The position numbers were made by a program, and so were the translations under genes. This document shows positions 24,016-31,824 of a stretch of DNA of 35,033 bases, piece by piece. The notes under the pieces are model-generated. The model ran no database searches. It was not told the DNA's origin and saw only the letters and a list, made by a program, of their open reading frames with translations. Location: NCBI GenBank assembly GCA_003538975.1, contig DPQQ01000012.1, positions 1 through 35,033 on the forward strand, in the 5' to 3' direction. Numbering within the stretch: the stretch's first letter is position 1; every line of letters begins with the position of its first letter. Source of the DNA: Clostridiales bacterium. Its GTDB lineage: Bacteria > Bacillota > Clostridia > Christensenellales > Borkfalkiaceae.

Positions 24016-24528
24016 TTGAAAGAGAATTTATTAAAATCCGAAGCTATTAAAGCGGCAATTCCGCAGAGCGGAGAACCCGAAAAGGAAAACATGGCGGCAA
24101 AAGAAGAGCTTACGGATAAATTCCGCGGCGAAGAGCCGCAAAAAACGAAGTACGGCTTTACGGAAGAAGGACAAATCGGACGCAGTCCCGAACCCGTTGA
24201 GCCAGAGGGGGACGATGCGGCAAAAACTAAAGAAACGGACGCCGCAAAGTCCGGCGGGCATACCGCCGGGGCGAACGATATTTATACCGATATTCATCAG
24301 GAAAGCGTATCAGAAAAAAGCGTAAAGCAAAAAATTACTTTTTTTGACGTACCCGAAGAGATAAAGAACGAGATCGTTAAAGAATATCTTATAAAAATCA
24401 ATTCGGCAAACAAGGAAAGCAAAATGTTTTTATCGGGCGGCGGCATGCGTACGCCCGTGAAAAAACCGACTTCTGTCGAAGAGGCCGGCAAAATGGTAAA
24501 AAAATTTTTAATTGATAAGGAGAACTGA
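24016..24528 (+). CDS. Probable capsid scaffold protein
   Basis: A 170-residue hydrophilic protein, acidic and low-complexity over residues 15-100, with a more ordered C-terminal part (KITFFDVPEEIKNEIVKEYL, then PTSVEEAGKMVKKFLIDKEN). No family is recognisable by sequence. The call rests on place (between portal and major capsid, 2 bases before the capsid start), size and composition, all of which fit scaffolding proteins. The TTG start has a perfect GGGAGGAAA upstream. Confidence 0.5.
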   Translation: MKENLLKSEAIKAAIPQSGEPEKENMAAKEELTDKFRGEEPQKTKYGFTEEGQIGRSPEPVEPEGDDAAKTKETDAAKSGGHTAGANDIYTDIHQESVSEKSVKQKITFFDVPEEIKNEIVKEYLIKINSANKESKMFLSGGGMRTPVKKPTSVEEAGKMVKKFLIDKEN

Positions 24529-24530
24529 TT

Positions 24531-25763
24531 ATGGTAACTTTACAAACCGCCGACAAGGCTCTTAAGGACTACTATTTAGGCGTTATAAAAGAACAGCTCG
24601 ACGTCGGAACGAATCCCTTCCTTGCGATGATCGAAAAAACTTCCGAAGACGTTTACGGCAAAGAAATCAAAAAGATCGTAACGCATGGCATAAACGGGGG
24701 TATAGCGAGCGGATCGGAAAGCGGTTCGCTTCCCGCGGCGATGGGAAACAGCTATGCGGAATTCGCCCTTCCGCTCAAAAACCTTTACGGCAGCATCGAA
24801 ATCTCGGACAAAGCCTTGCGCGCTTCCGAAACGGGTTCGGCAACGGCGGTCAGCCTGTTAAATGCCGAAATGAACGGGCTTATAAAAGCTTCTAAAGACA
24901 ACTTTTCGAGAATGTTGTTCGGCGACGGAACGGGGTATCTTTGTAAAATCGTAAGTATATCCGACGACAAGTTGTCCGCCACCGTCGACGACGTTAAAAA
25001 CATTACCGAGGGGATGCTTGTCGACGTATATCTCGGCGACAGCATAGATACGAGATATTCCGCAAACAGAATAACCGACGTAGATAAAGAAAACTCTAAA
25101 ATTTACTTTACCAAGGCTATGAAGGACACGCCCAAAAATTCCGCTTTGTACGTCTCGGGTTCCAAAAATCAGGAACTCACGGGCCTCGGCGCGATATTCT
25201 CGGATTCGGCGACTTCGCTTTACGGTCTCGAAAAGTCCGGTAACAGATGGCTTAATCCCAACGTAAAGACGGTAGCTTCGCTTTCTTACGAAGACGTTGC
25301 CGAAATGCTCGACACGGTTGAAGAAAAGGGAGGCAAAGGCGCCGACGTCATCGTCTGCTCGTGGAAGGTGAGAAGAATCCTTCAGAAGATTCTCGTAAAA
25401 GCCGGCGTGACTCCCGCCGCATGCGAAACCGAAGGCGGTTACAAGTCGATAGCGTTTAACGGTATTCCCGTCATCGTGGATAAGCACTGTCCCGAAGGAC
25501 ATATGTACTTCCTTAATACCGAGGACTTCAAAATCTGTCAGCTCTGCGACTGGCAGTGGCTCGACGAAGGCGACGGCAGAATTTTGCGTAAAATCCCCGG
25601 CAAAGCGGCTTACTCCGCAACGCTCGTAAAGTACGCCGATCTTCTGTGCGAAAAGCCTTGCGGTCAAGGACTCATAAAAGGTATAACGGAAGCGTACGAC
25701 GAACCCGTTCTCGTCGAAACCGTTACAAAAGCGAACGCTTCGGATTCCGGAAGCGGTTCCTGA
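24531..25763 (+). CDS. Phage major capsid protein
   Basis: A 410-residue head-shell protein of HK97-like fold. Typical parts are an N-terminal helix (TADKALKDYYLGVIKEQL), the extended-loop region with Gly/Ser (INGGIASGSESGSLPAAMGN), ALPLKNLYGSIEISDKAL, a spine helix with SLLNAEMNGLIKASKDNFSR MLFGDG split by the loop, and a C-terminal NGIPVIVDKHCPEGHMYFLN segment that is common to coat proteins of this type. The first ATG follows AAGGAG. It ends in a Ser/Gly-rich tail. The gene is followed by a 126-base gap with a strong hairpin, which may lower expression of the neck genes relative to capsid. Confidence 0.88.
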   Translation: MVTLQTADKALKDYYLGVIKEQLDVGTNPFLAMIEKTSEDVYGKEIKKIVTHGINGGIASGSESGSLPAAMGNSYAEFALPLKNLYGSIEISDKALRASETGSATAVSLLNAEMNGLIKASKDNFSRMLFGDGTGYLCKIVSISDDKLSATVDDVKNITEGMLVDVYLGDSIDTRYSANRITDVDKENSKIYFTKAMKDTPKNSALYVSGSKNQELTGLGAIFSDSATSLYGLEKSGNRWLNPNVKTVASLSYEDVAEMLDTVEEKGGKGADVIVCSWKVRRILQKILVKAGVTPAACETEGGYKSIAFNGIPVIVDKHCPEGHMYFLNTEDFKICQLCDWQWLDEGDGRILRKIPGKAAYSATLVKYADLLCEKPCGQGLIKGITEAYDEPVLVETVTKANASDSGSGS

Positions 25764-25833
25764 TAACGATTTTTTAAGCATGAATTCCGTATATAATTAC
25801 GGTAAAATTAAAGTGTAAACACAAATTAAAAGG

Positions 25834-25864
25834 CCGGGCGGAAAGCGGAAAGTTTTCCGCCCGG
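25834..25864 (+). terminator. Strong hairpin after the capsid gene (partial terminator?)
   Basis: CCGGGCGGAAA (25834-25844) pairs perfectly with TTTCCGCCCGG (25854-25864) around a 9-base loop. Only TTACTTT follows, so it is probably a leaky terminator or mRNA stabiliser that sets the capsid to neck-protein ratio. Confidence 0.45.
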
Positions 25865-25889
25865 TTACTTTAAAATTATGGGAGAATAA

Positions 25890-26456
25890 ATGACTATAAA
25901 AGAAATAACGATTTCAGCCGCGGGATATTTAGGGAGAGAAGATATAATAGAATACCTCGAAAACCATACCTTCGAGTCCGGTGAGGAGCCGAGACTTAAA
26001 AAGGAAATAAATATCTTAAATAGATGCGCCAATCTCACGATAAACAGGCTCGCAACGGAATACGTTCCTATAAAAACCATCGAATCGGTCCGCAGCGTAA
26101 ACGGTAAAATCACCTACGCTTCTCTTCAGAACAACGTTCTTGACGTTTTAAGCGTTTACGACTATTACGACAACAAAATATCTTTCAGGCTTTACCCGCT
26201 TTACATAAAAACCAAGCCCGAAGCCGTTAAAATAGAGTACACTTTTATCCCCGTAAAATACGAAGCCGATCAGAATATCGCTTATTCCGAAAAGGACGTT
26301 CCGGCAAGAGTTATCGCTTACGGCGTCGCTGCGGAGTGGTGTATGATAAGCGGCGATTACGACGAAGGCAGAATATGGGACAAACGTTTCAAAGAGAGCG
26401 CCGAAAACGTCTCCGTGGCGAAAAATCGCATCGTAAAGGCAAGGAGCTGGATATGA
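25890..26456 (+). CDS. Head-tail adaptor-like protein (P22 gp4 position)
   Basis: A 188-residue protein, mostly helical at both ends: TIKEITISAAGYLGREDIIE, LKKEINILNRCANLTINRLA, then a beta region with YDYYDNKISFRLYP and VKIEYTFIPVKYE, then helices through PARVIAYGVAAEWCMISGDY to the end. This helix-beta-helix layout and the gene position directly after the capsid match connector/adaptor proteins of P22-type phages (gp4, ring below the portal). The ATG follows ATGGGAGAA. It overlaps the next gene by 4 bases. Assignment is by pattern and synteny. Confidence 0.55.
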   Translation: MTIKEITISAAGYLGREDIIEYLENHTFESGEEPRLKKEINILNRCANLTINRLATEYVPIKTIESVRSVNGKITYASLQNNVLDVLSVYDYYDNKISFRLYPLYIKTKPEAVKIEYTFIPVKYEADQNIAYSEKDVPARVIAYGVAAEWCMISGDYDEGRIWDKRFKESAENVSVAKNRIVKARSWI

Positions 26457-27595
26457 GAGATAAAGAAGTTTTAACCGTAAAACGCAAAACCGTCGAAGCG
26501 GATTTTAACCGGGCGAAATATATCGGAGCGAAAAACTTTTCGGGCGAAATCCGTCCTATAGGTAAAATCGCGGGTATAAAAGACGATGGCGTTACCGATT
26601 TTATTACCGTCGGGAATTACTTTATAACCGTAAAAAACGGCTCGGTTTACGTAAACGATACGATGCTCCCGCTCGCGAAAACAGAGAGCTTTACCGTCTG
26701 TATGGCGGACGGTAAAGAGATACTTTATATTTCGGACGGGGATAAGGGAGTTTTCTTTGACGGCAGCGTTTCAATCGAAACGGTACCGTCAAAATCGTCC
26801 GCGTTTATGTTCTCCCGTCTGTTTGTCGGGAATAAAAACAAGATTTTTTACTCGGACGAGCTCTCTCCGGAAACGGTTGCGGATTTCGGTGAAATAACTC
26901 TTCCTTCGTTTTACGGCGATATAACGGACGTTGTTCCGTATTCCGATAAGCTTTTTATTTTTACCGTAAAAACGGCGTTTAAGTTATTCTTTTCGGGCAG
27001 TGAATACAAACTCGAAAAAGAAGAGTTTTTATTCGATAAAATCGAACGCGGCGGCGCGAAAATTTTCGGGGATAAAATTCTTTTTGCGGCGGACGGCAAC
27101 CTGTACGAAATAAATAAATCGGGTTCTCTTTCCATTATAAAAGAAGGCGGCGTGAGCGGCGCGGCGATAGCGAAGAGCGGCTATTATTTTATAAAAGTTT
27201 ACGGAAACATTTACGCTTTTTGCCCCGATAAAACCGCCGTAAAAGTAAACGACAACGGCTTTACCGTAATAAAAAACGCCTTTATAAAAGAAGATTTTTC
27301 CTCTTCTGCGGATTTTGACGAAACCGTATCGGACGGGAAAGTGATATTCATGGTAAAGCAAAACGCTTACGCCTTAAAAAGCGTATGCGTCCATGCGGAA
27401 GTTTCTTTAGACGATCCGACAGTTTTAACCGTAACAAGAACAGATAAAACCAAGGGAAACAAAAAGAAAATAATTCTTAAAAGCGGCCTGAAGGAGTACC
27501 CCGTGAACATCCGCGGCGGCGAGTTCTTTGTTACGTTAGATTTAGGCTTTTGCAGCAGAATAAAATATCTTTCGTTTACTTTCGCTTGCAAATAG
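26453..27595 (+). CDS. Beta-rich neck/DNA-stabilisation protein (P22 gp10 position)
   Basis: From the ATG at 26453, which has AAGGAG upstream and overlaps the preceding stop, the protein has 380 residues. A longer frame opening at 26336 overlaps the adaptor and is not supported. The sequence is a string of short beta segments: VTDFITVGNYFITVKNGSVY, GKEILYISDGDKGVFFDGS, DVVPYSDKLFIFTVKTAFKL, FGDKILFAADGNLYEINKSG and GYYFIKVYGNIYAFCPDKT. This reads as a beta-propeller, the fold of P22 gp10, which seals packaged DNA. No direct sequence signature is claimed; fold pattern and gene order are the basis. Confidence 0.5.
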   Translation: MRDKEVLTVKRKTVEADFNRAKYIGAKNFSGEIRPIGKIAGIKDDGVTDFITVGNYFITVKNGSVYVNDTMLPLAKTESFTVCMADGKEILYISDGDKGVFFDGSVSIETVPSKSSAFMFSRLFVGNKNKIFYSDELSPETVADFGEITLPSFYGDITDVVPYSDKLFIFTVKTAFKLFFSGSEYKLEKEEFLFDKIERGGAKIFGDKILFAADGNLYEINKSGSLSIIKEGGVSGAAIAKSGYYFIKVYGNIYAFCPDKTAVKVNDNGFTVIKNAFIKEDFSSSADFDETVSDGKVIFMVKQNAYALKSVCVHAEVSLDDPTVLTVTRTDKTKGNKKKIILKSGLKEYPVNIRGGEFFVTLDLGFCSRIKYLSFTFACK

Positions 27596-27679
27596 CGCCG
27601 GGCGGCTCGCCTAAAGTCCCCAAAATAAAAAACCGGCGGAAATACGGCAGGAAAAATCAAAACAAAAAGGAGAAACAAA

Positions 27680-28618
27680 TTGTACCTTAATTATAACTAT
27701 CAGGCTCCCGCCACCAAAGAAGAAATGCTTTCGACCTTAAAGGACATCGAAGAATTTTTCAAAACAAGAAAGGACGAAATTCCCGAAACGACTCTCGAAA
27801 AACTTTCGTGTACGAAAATGACGGTCGTGAGCCTGACCGAAGAACAGTTTTCCGAAAAGGCGGATATAATGCTCGCACCGGACTTTGAAGCCGATTTTAT
27901 CGGACGTAAAGCCGCTCTGACCGCAAAGAAAGAAGAGTATAAAATAAAACGGGACGCGCTTTCGGACGTAAAATCCGCTAAAATAAAATCGCTTGAATCG
28001 GACTACGAAAAGGCGGTGAAAAAGCTTAAAAAAGAAGCGGTGAAGCGTGGTATGGAATATTCCGGCGAAGTCGCGACGGGCATAGCCGACCTTACGGCAG
28101 AGCTTTCGGCGGCAAAGGCGGAAGCCGAAGGAGAATATACCGAAAAGTATTCCGAATATACGGCTCTCATATCCGATTGCGAAGCGGATATTGCGGGCGT
28201 AAAAGAATATTTTTCCGCCGTGCATGCGGCTAAAAAGAATAAGCTAATCGCCGAACTCAAAGAAAAGGAAGACGCGGCAAAAACGGAAGCCTTAAAATAC
28301 AACAACGGCTTAAAGGAAAAAGAAGTAAGGGTAAACAACGGCGTAACCCAGTCGCAGGCGAAGCTCGTTATAGACTATCTCGCGATAAAAGTAACCGATC
28401 TCACCGAGCAGGAACTCGCCGTAAGGGGGTACTTCAACTACGTCATGAAGGCGATTACCGACTATTACTTCAATCATTATTCCGACAATGTAAAAGCCTA
28501 TCAGGATTTTATGAAGGAGGCTTCCTTAATAACCTTTCTCGGTTCGTTTTACGGCAACATGCTCGCCCTTTTTTATCAGCGCGCTTATCCCGAAAAGGCC
28601 CCCGCTTCTTCGGAATGA
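27680..28618 (+). CDS. Coiled-coil protein in the tail-needle position
   Basis: A 312-residue protein with no family I recognise. Residues about 75-215 are a nearly unbroken charged helix rich in Lys, Glu and Ala (KAALTAKKEEYKIKRDALSD through AAKKNKLIAELKEKEDAAKT), predicted as coiled coil. The ends are less charged; the C-terminal 90 residues carry aromatic helices (VRGYFNYVMKAITDYYFNHY). In P22 the gene after gp10 encodes the trimeric coiled-coil needle gp26, so a needle or plug role is possible, though the length and high charge differ. The TTG start has AAAAAGGAG upstream. It is the last gene of the cassette. Confidence 0.5.
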   Translation: MYLNYNYQAPATKEEMLSTLKDIEEFFKTRKDEIPETTLEKLSCTKMTVVSLTEEQFSEKADIMLAPDFEADFIGRKAALTAKKEEYKIKRDALSDVKSAKIKSLESDYEKAVKKLKKEAVKRGMEYSGEVATGIADLTAELSAAKAEAEGEYTEKYSEYTALISDCEADIAGVKEYFSAVHAAKKNKLIAELKEKEDAAKTEALKYNNGLKEKEVRVNNGVTQSQAKLVIDYLAIKVTDLTEQELAVRGYFNYVMKAITDYYFNHYSDNVKAYQDFMKEASLITFLGSFYGNMLALFYQRAYPEKAPASSE

Positions 28619-28626
28619 TTTTTTTT
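28590..28626 (+). terminator. Weak terminator at the end of the phage-like cassette
   Basis: CCGAA/TTCGG (5 bp) overlaps the last codons and is followed, after the stop codon, by eight T. The rest of the 306-base gap up to 28886 is very A+T-rich with no gene or strong structure seen. Confidence 0.3.
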
Positions 28627-28886
28627 GTTTTTCGGGAAAACGGAATTATAAAAATCCGTAAAGCACGGAATAAAATATGAAAAAAGCCGGATAAAAAATT
28701 CTCAAAAATCGCTTTTAAGTTTTATAAACGAAATTTTCATTTTTTTATCGGTAAAATTTTTCGTCCGTTTATCAAACTCCGTTTTCCTTTCTTTGCGGCA
28801 GCGGTTTTTACTCTTCGTTTTTCGCTTTAATTTTTAAAAAATTTATAAAATTTATCTAAAAAATTATTAAAAAATGCTTTTTATGC

Positions 28887-28915
28887 TTGATTTTTATTTC
28901 AAAATATGCTATAAT
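28887..28915 (+). promoter_or_regulatory. Promoter of the AraC gene, predicting a leaderless mRNA
   Basis: TTGATT (28887-28892), a 17-base spacer and a perfect TATAAT (28910-28915) form a strong promoter. Transcription should start near 28922, only about 3 bases before the ATG at 28925, and no ribosome binding site is present. Confidence 0.75.
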
Positions 28916-28924
28916 AATTAAGCA

Positions 28925-29749
28925 ATGAAAAGTATTTACGAGTTTTATCGCGATAACGACAATTTAATAATCTGCGACAAAAAACGGGATCCGTTTCCGA
29001 CGGAACATTATCACTCGAAGGTTGAAATTTATTATGCCGTAACGGACGGGCTTTCGGTTACGCTATCCGGCGTCACGTATAACATGAAGCGCGACAGCTT
29101 CGTGTTCGTGGACAGCTTCGACGTACATTCCAATTCGGGCAGCGGCGAATTCATAAACGTGATAATTCCGGATATGTATTTCGAGTCGTACAAAAAACTG
29201 CGAGGGGGCAGGACTTTAAGACAAAAATATTTCGACGACTATGCTTCCGCAAAAAAGGTTCTGTCGATTATAACCGACCTTAAAGATATGACCGATAGGG
29301 GCGACGCGAACTTTTTACAGCTCGAAGGCATAGTAAAATATCTTTTGGGTACGATAGTGTCCTTTACCGAGTTCGAAGAAGAAAAAAAGGAGCGCGGCGA
29401 CGCCCTTAAAGAAATCCTCGTTTTTATCAACGACAATTACCGTACAGGCATAACGCTCGACGGAATATCGGGTAAGCTCGGCTTCAACAAACACTACGTT
29501 TCGCATTTACTCGGGCGGTCGCTGTCCGAAAATTTCAACGACTACGTCAACGGACTCCGGATCGAATATTTCGTGAACAACATCGACGCCGAAGAACGCA
29601 TCGGCAAAGTTGCGTTCGACAGCGGGTTTTCGAGCATGGCGACGTTTTACAGAGCTTTCGAAAAACGTTTCGACTGTTCGCCCAAAAAGTTCGTCGCGTT
29701 AAAGTCTCGCGGAATAACCCCGCCGGTAAAAACGCAGTCCGGCAGGTAA
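28925..29749 (+). CDS. AraC-family transcriptional regulator
   Basis: A 274-residue regulator with an N-terminal cupin-like sensor domain (about 20-110: TEHYHSKVEIYYAVTDGLSV, MKRDSFVFVDSFDVHS) and a C-terminal double helix-turn-helix (about 165-262): ILVFINDNYRTGITLDGISG, KLGFNKHYVSHLLGR, then RIGKVAFDSGFSSMATFYRA and FEKRFDCSPKKFVALKS, the standard AraC signature. The ligand is unknown. It is a single gene between the phage-like cassette and the topoisomerase pair. It has a consensus promoter but no ribosome binding site. Confidence 0.9.
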   Translation: MKSIYEFYRDNDNLIICDKKRDPFPTEHYHSKVEIYYAVTDGLSVTLSGVTYNMKRDSFVFVDSFDVHSNSGSGEFINVIIPDMYFESYKKLRGGRTLRQKYFDDYASAKKVLSIITDLKDMTDRGDANFLQLEGIVKYLLGTIVSFTEFEEEKKERGDALKEILVFINDNYRTGITLDGISGKLGFNKHYVSHLLGRSLSENFNDYVNGLRIEYFVNNIDAEERIGKVAFDSGFSSMATFYRAFEKRFDCSPKKFVALKSRGITPPVKTQSGR

Positions 29750-29827
29750 ACGCAAAAAAGTAAAAAGCGGATAAAACAAAACGATAAACATTTATAAATT
29801 TATATAAAACACAAAACGGAGAAAATC

Positions 29828-31789
29828 ATGGCAAAAGGAAAATATATAGCCGAAGATATTAAAATATTAGAGGGGCTTGACGCGGTGCGTATGCGTCCCG
29901 GTATGTATATCGGCTCTACGGGACCGAAAGGACTTCACCATATTTTATGGGAACTCGTGGACAACGCCGTGGACGAAGCGGCAAACGGTTACGCGGACGA
30001 AGTAAAGGTTATTCTTTATAAGGACGGCTCCGCTTCGGTCGAAGACAACGGAAGGGGAATCCCTACAGACATTCACCCCAAGATGGGCGTCAGCGGCGTC
30101 GAAGTCGTATACACTCAGCTTCACGCGGGCGGCAAATTCGGTGACGGCAACTATAATTATTCGGGCGGTCTGCACGGCGTAGGCGCGTCGGTCACCAACG
30201 CTCTTTCCGAATGGCTCAAGGTCGAAGTATATAAAAAGACGATATTTTCGATGGAGTTTCATTCCTATTACGACGAAAAGCTCGGTAAAATAAAGTCCGG
30301 CGTTCCGGTAGGGCATCTCGTAGATACCGGGAAAAAGACCAATAAAAAGGGAACCTTCGTAAGATTCATGCCCGATAAGACGGTATTCGAAACCATAGTG
30401 TTTTCCGCAGACGTGATAAAACGCCGTCTTAAAGAAATCGCCTTCCTGAACAAAGGACTTAAAATCGAGTTCACCGACGAACGCGGCGAAACGGTCGATA
30501 AAGAAACGTTCCATTACGAAGGCGGACTCGTAGACTTCGTAAAATATATAAACGACGGCAAGACGGTTTTATACAATCAGCCGATCTGCGCGTGCGAAGA
30601 AAAGGACGGCATAATAGTCGAATTCGCGATACAGCACACCGACGCTTATACGGATACCGTGCTTTCGTACGTCAACAACATTCCCACCCCCGAAGGCGGC
30701 ACTCACGAAACGGGCTTCAGATCGGGACTTACCAAAGTATTCAACGACATCGCGAGAGAGCGTAAAGCCTTAAAAGATTCCGATCCGAACTTTTTAGGCG
30801 ACGACTTTAAGGAAGGTTTGTCGGCGATACTCTCCATAAAAATGAAAAACGTTCAGTTCGAAGGGCAGACTAAAACCAAGCTCGGCAATCCCGAAGCCAA
30901 AACGCCCGTCGAAACCGTAACGTACGAAGCGGTAAAAGAAGCCAACAAGAACAAAAAACTCTCGGCTACTTTCGACGCGATACTGCAAAAAGCGACTACG
31001 GCAGCAAAAGTAAGACTCGCCGCGAGAAAGGCTAAAGAAATCGCAAGGGCTTCAAAGAGTCTCGAAAACGCAAACCTTATCGGCAAGCTCGCTCAGTGTT
31101 CCGGCAGGAAACCCGAGCAGAACGAACTCTTTATAGTAGAAGGCGACTCCGCCGGCGGTTCGGCTAAGCAGGCGAGAGTAAGACACTTTCAGGCGATACT
31201 TCCGTTAAGAGGAAAACCGCTCAACGTCGAAAAAAAGAAACTCGAACAGATTTTGCAGAACGAGGAACTCCGCACGCTCATTTCCGCTCTGGGAACGGGT
31301 ATCGGCAGCGAATTCGATCTTTCGAATCTGAAATTTCACAAAGTAATAATACTCGCCGACGCGGACGACGACGGCGCGCACATAAGAGCTATACTTCTTA
31401 CCTTCTTTTACAGATATATGAAGGAGCTTATAAACGCCGGACACGTCTATATAGGCATGCCGCCGCTTTTCAAGGTCTATAAAAAGGATTCCGAAGCGTA
31501 CGCTTATACCGAAAAGGACCTTCAGACGGCGATAGCGAAGATAGGCAAAGGATATTCGATACAGAGATATAAAGGTCTCGGCGAAATGGATCCCGAGCAG
31601 CTCTGGGAAACGACTATGGATCCCGAAACGAGATCGCTTACGAGAGTAACGATAGAAGACGCCGCCGAAGCGGAAAGACTTATCACCACGCTTATGGGCG
31701 ACAGGCTGGACGAAAGAAAGAAGTATATAGCGGAACACGCGGACTTCAATAAAGAAGACAGCTTCAAAGACATTATCAAAAAACAATAA
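29828..31789 (+). CDS. parE: Type IIA topoisomerase ATPase subunit (topoisomerase IV subunit B; GyrB possible)
   Basis: The ATP-driven half of a type IIA topoisomerase. The GHKL ATPase domain has ELVDNAVDEAANGYADE, VEDNGRGIPTDIHPKMG and the ATP lid YNYSGGLHGVGASVTNAL. The transducer has GGTHETGFRSGLTKVFND and EGLSAILSIKMKNVQFEGQT with the QTK loop. The TOPRIM domain has FIVEGDSAGGSAKQARVRHF and ILADADDDGAHIRAILL. The end SIQRYKGLGEMDPEQLWETT is invariant in the family. At 653 residues it has no insert. GyrB and ParE are hard to tell apart by eye; the partner subunit favours topoisomerase IV. An ATG follows CGGAGAAAATC. The partner starts 35 bases after the stop. Confidence 0.82.
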   Translation: MAKGKYIAEDIKILEGLDAVRMRPGMYIGSTGPKGLHHILWELVDNAVDEAANGYADEVKVILYKDGSASVEDNGRGIPTDIHPKMGVSGVEVVYTQLHAGGKFGDGNYNYSGGLHGVGASVTNALSEWLKVEVYKKTIFSMEFHSYYDEKLGKIKSGVPVGHLVDTGKKTNKKGTFVRFMPDKTVFETIVFSADVIKRRLKEIAFLNKGLKIEFTDERGETVDKETFHYEGGLVDFVKYINDGKTVLYNQPICACEEKDGIIVEFAIQHTDAYTDTVLSYVNNIPTPEGGTHETGFRSGLTKVFNDIARERKALKDSDPNFLGDDFKEGLSAILSIKMKNVQFEGQTKTKLGNPEAKTPVETVTYEAVKEANKNKKLSATFDAILQKATTAAKVRLAARKAKEIARASKSLENANLIGKLAQCSGRKPEQNELFIVEGDSAGGSAKQARVRHFQAILPLRGKPLNVEKKKLEQILQNEELRTLISALGTGIGSEFDLSNLKFHKVIILADADDDGAHIRAILLTFFYRYMKELINAGHVYIGMPPLFKVYKKDSEAYAYTEKDLQTAIAKIGKGYSIQRYKGLGEMDPEQLWETTMDPETRSLTRVTIEDAAEAERLITTLMGDRLDERKKYIAEHADFNKEDSFKDIIKKQ

Positions 31790-31824
31790 CGGCTTACCCC
31801 GAAAAACAAGAGAAGGGATGAACA

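Noticed and set aside
24858..25781. 307-codon minus-strand frame opposite the capsid gene
   Set aside because: Shadow of the capsid gene; no recognisable protein features.
25834..25864. CCGGGCGG motif as part of a ZTP riboswitch
   Set aside because: The upstream conserved helix and GUCGUG-type core of that riboswitch are absent; the motif is simply one arm of a perfect hairpin between phage genes.
26336..27595. Longer version of the gp10-like gene starting at 26336
   Set aside because: It would overlap the adaptor gene by 121 bases; the ATG at 26453 has AAGGAG and the usual ATGA stop-start overlap.
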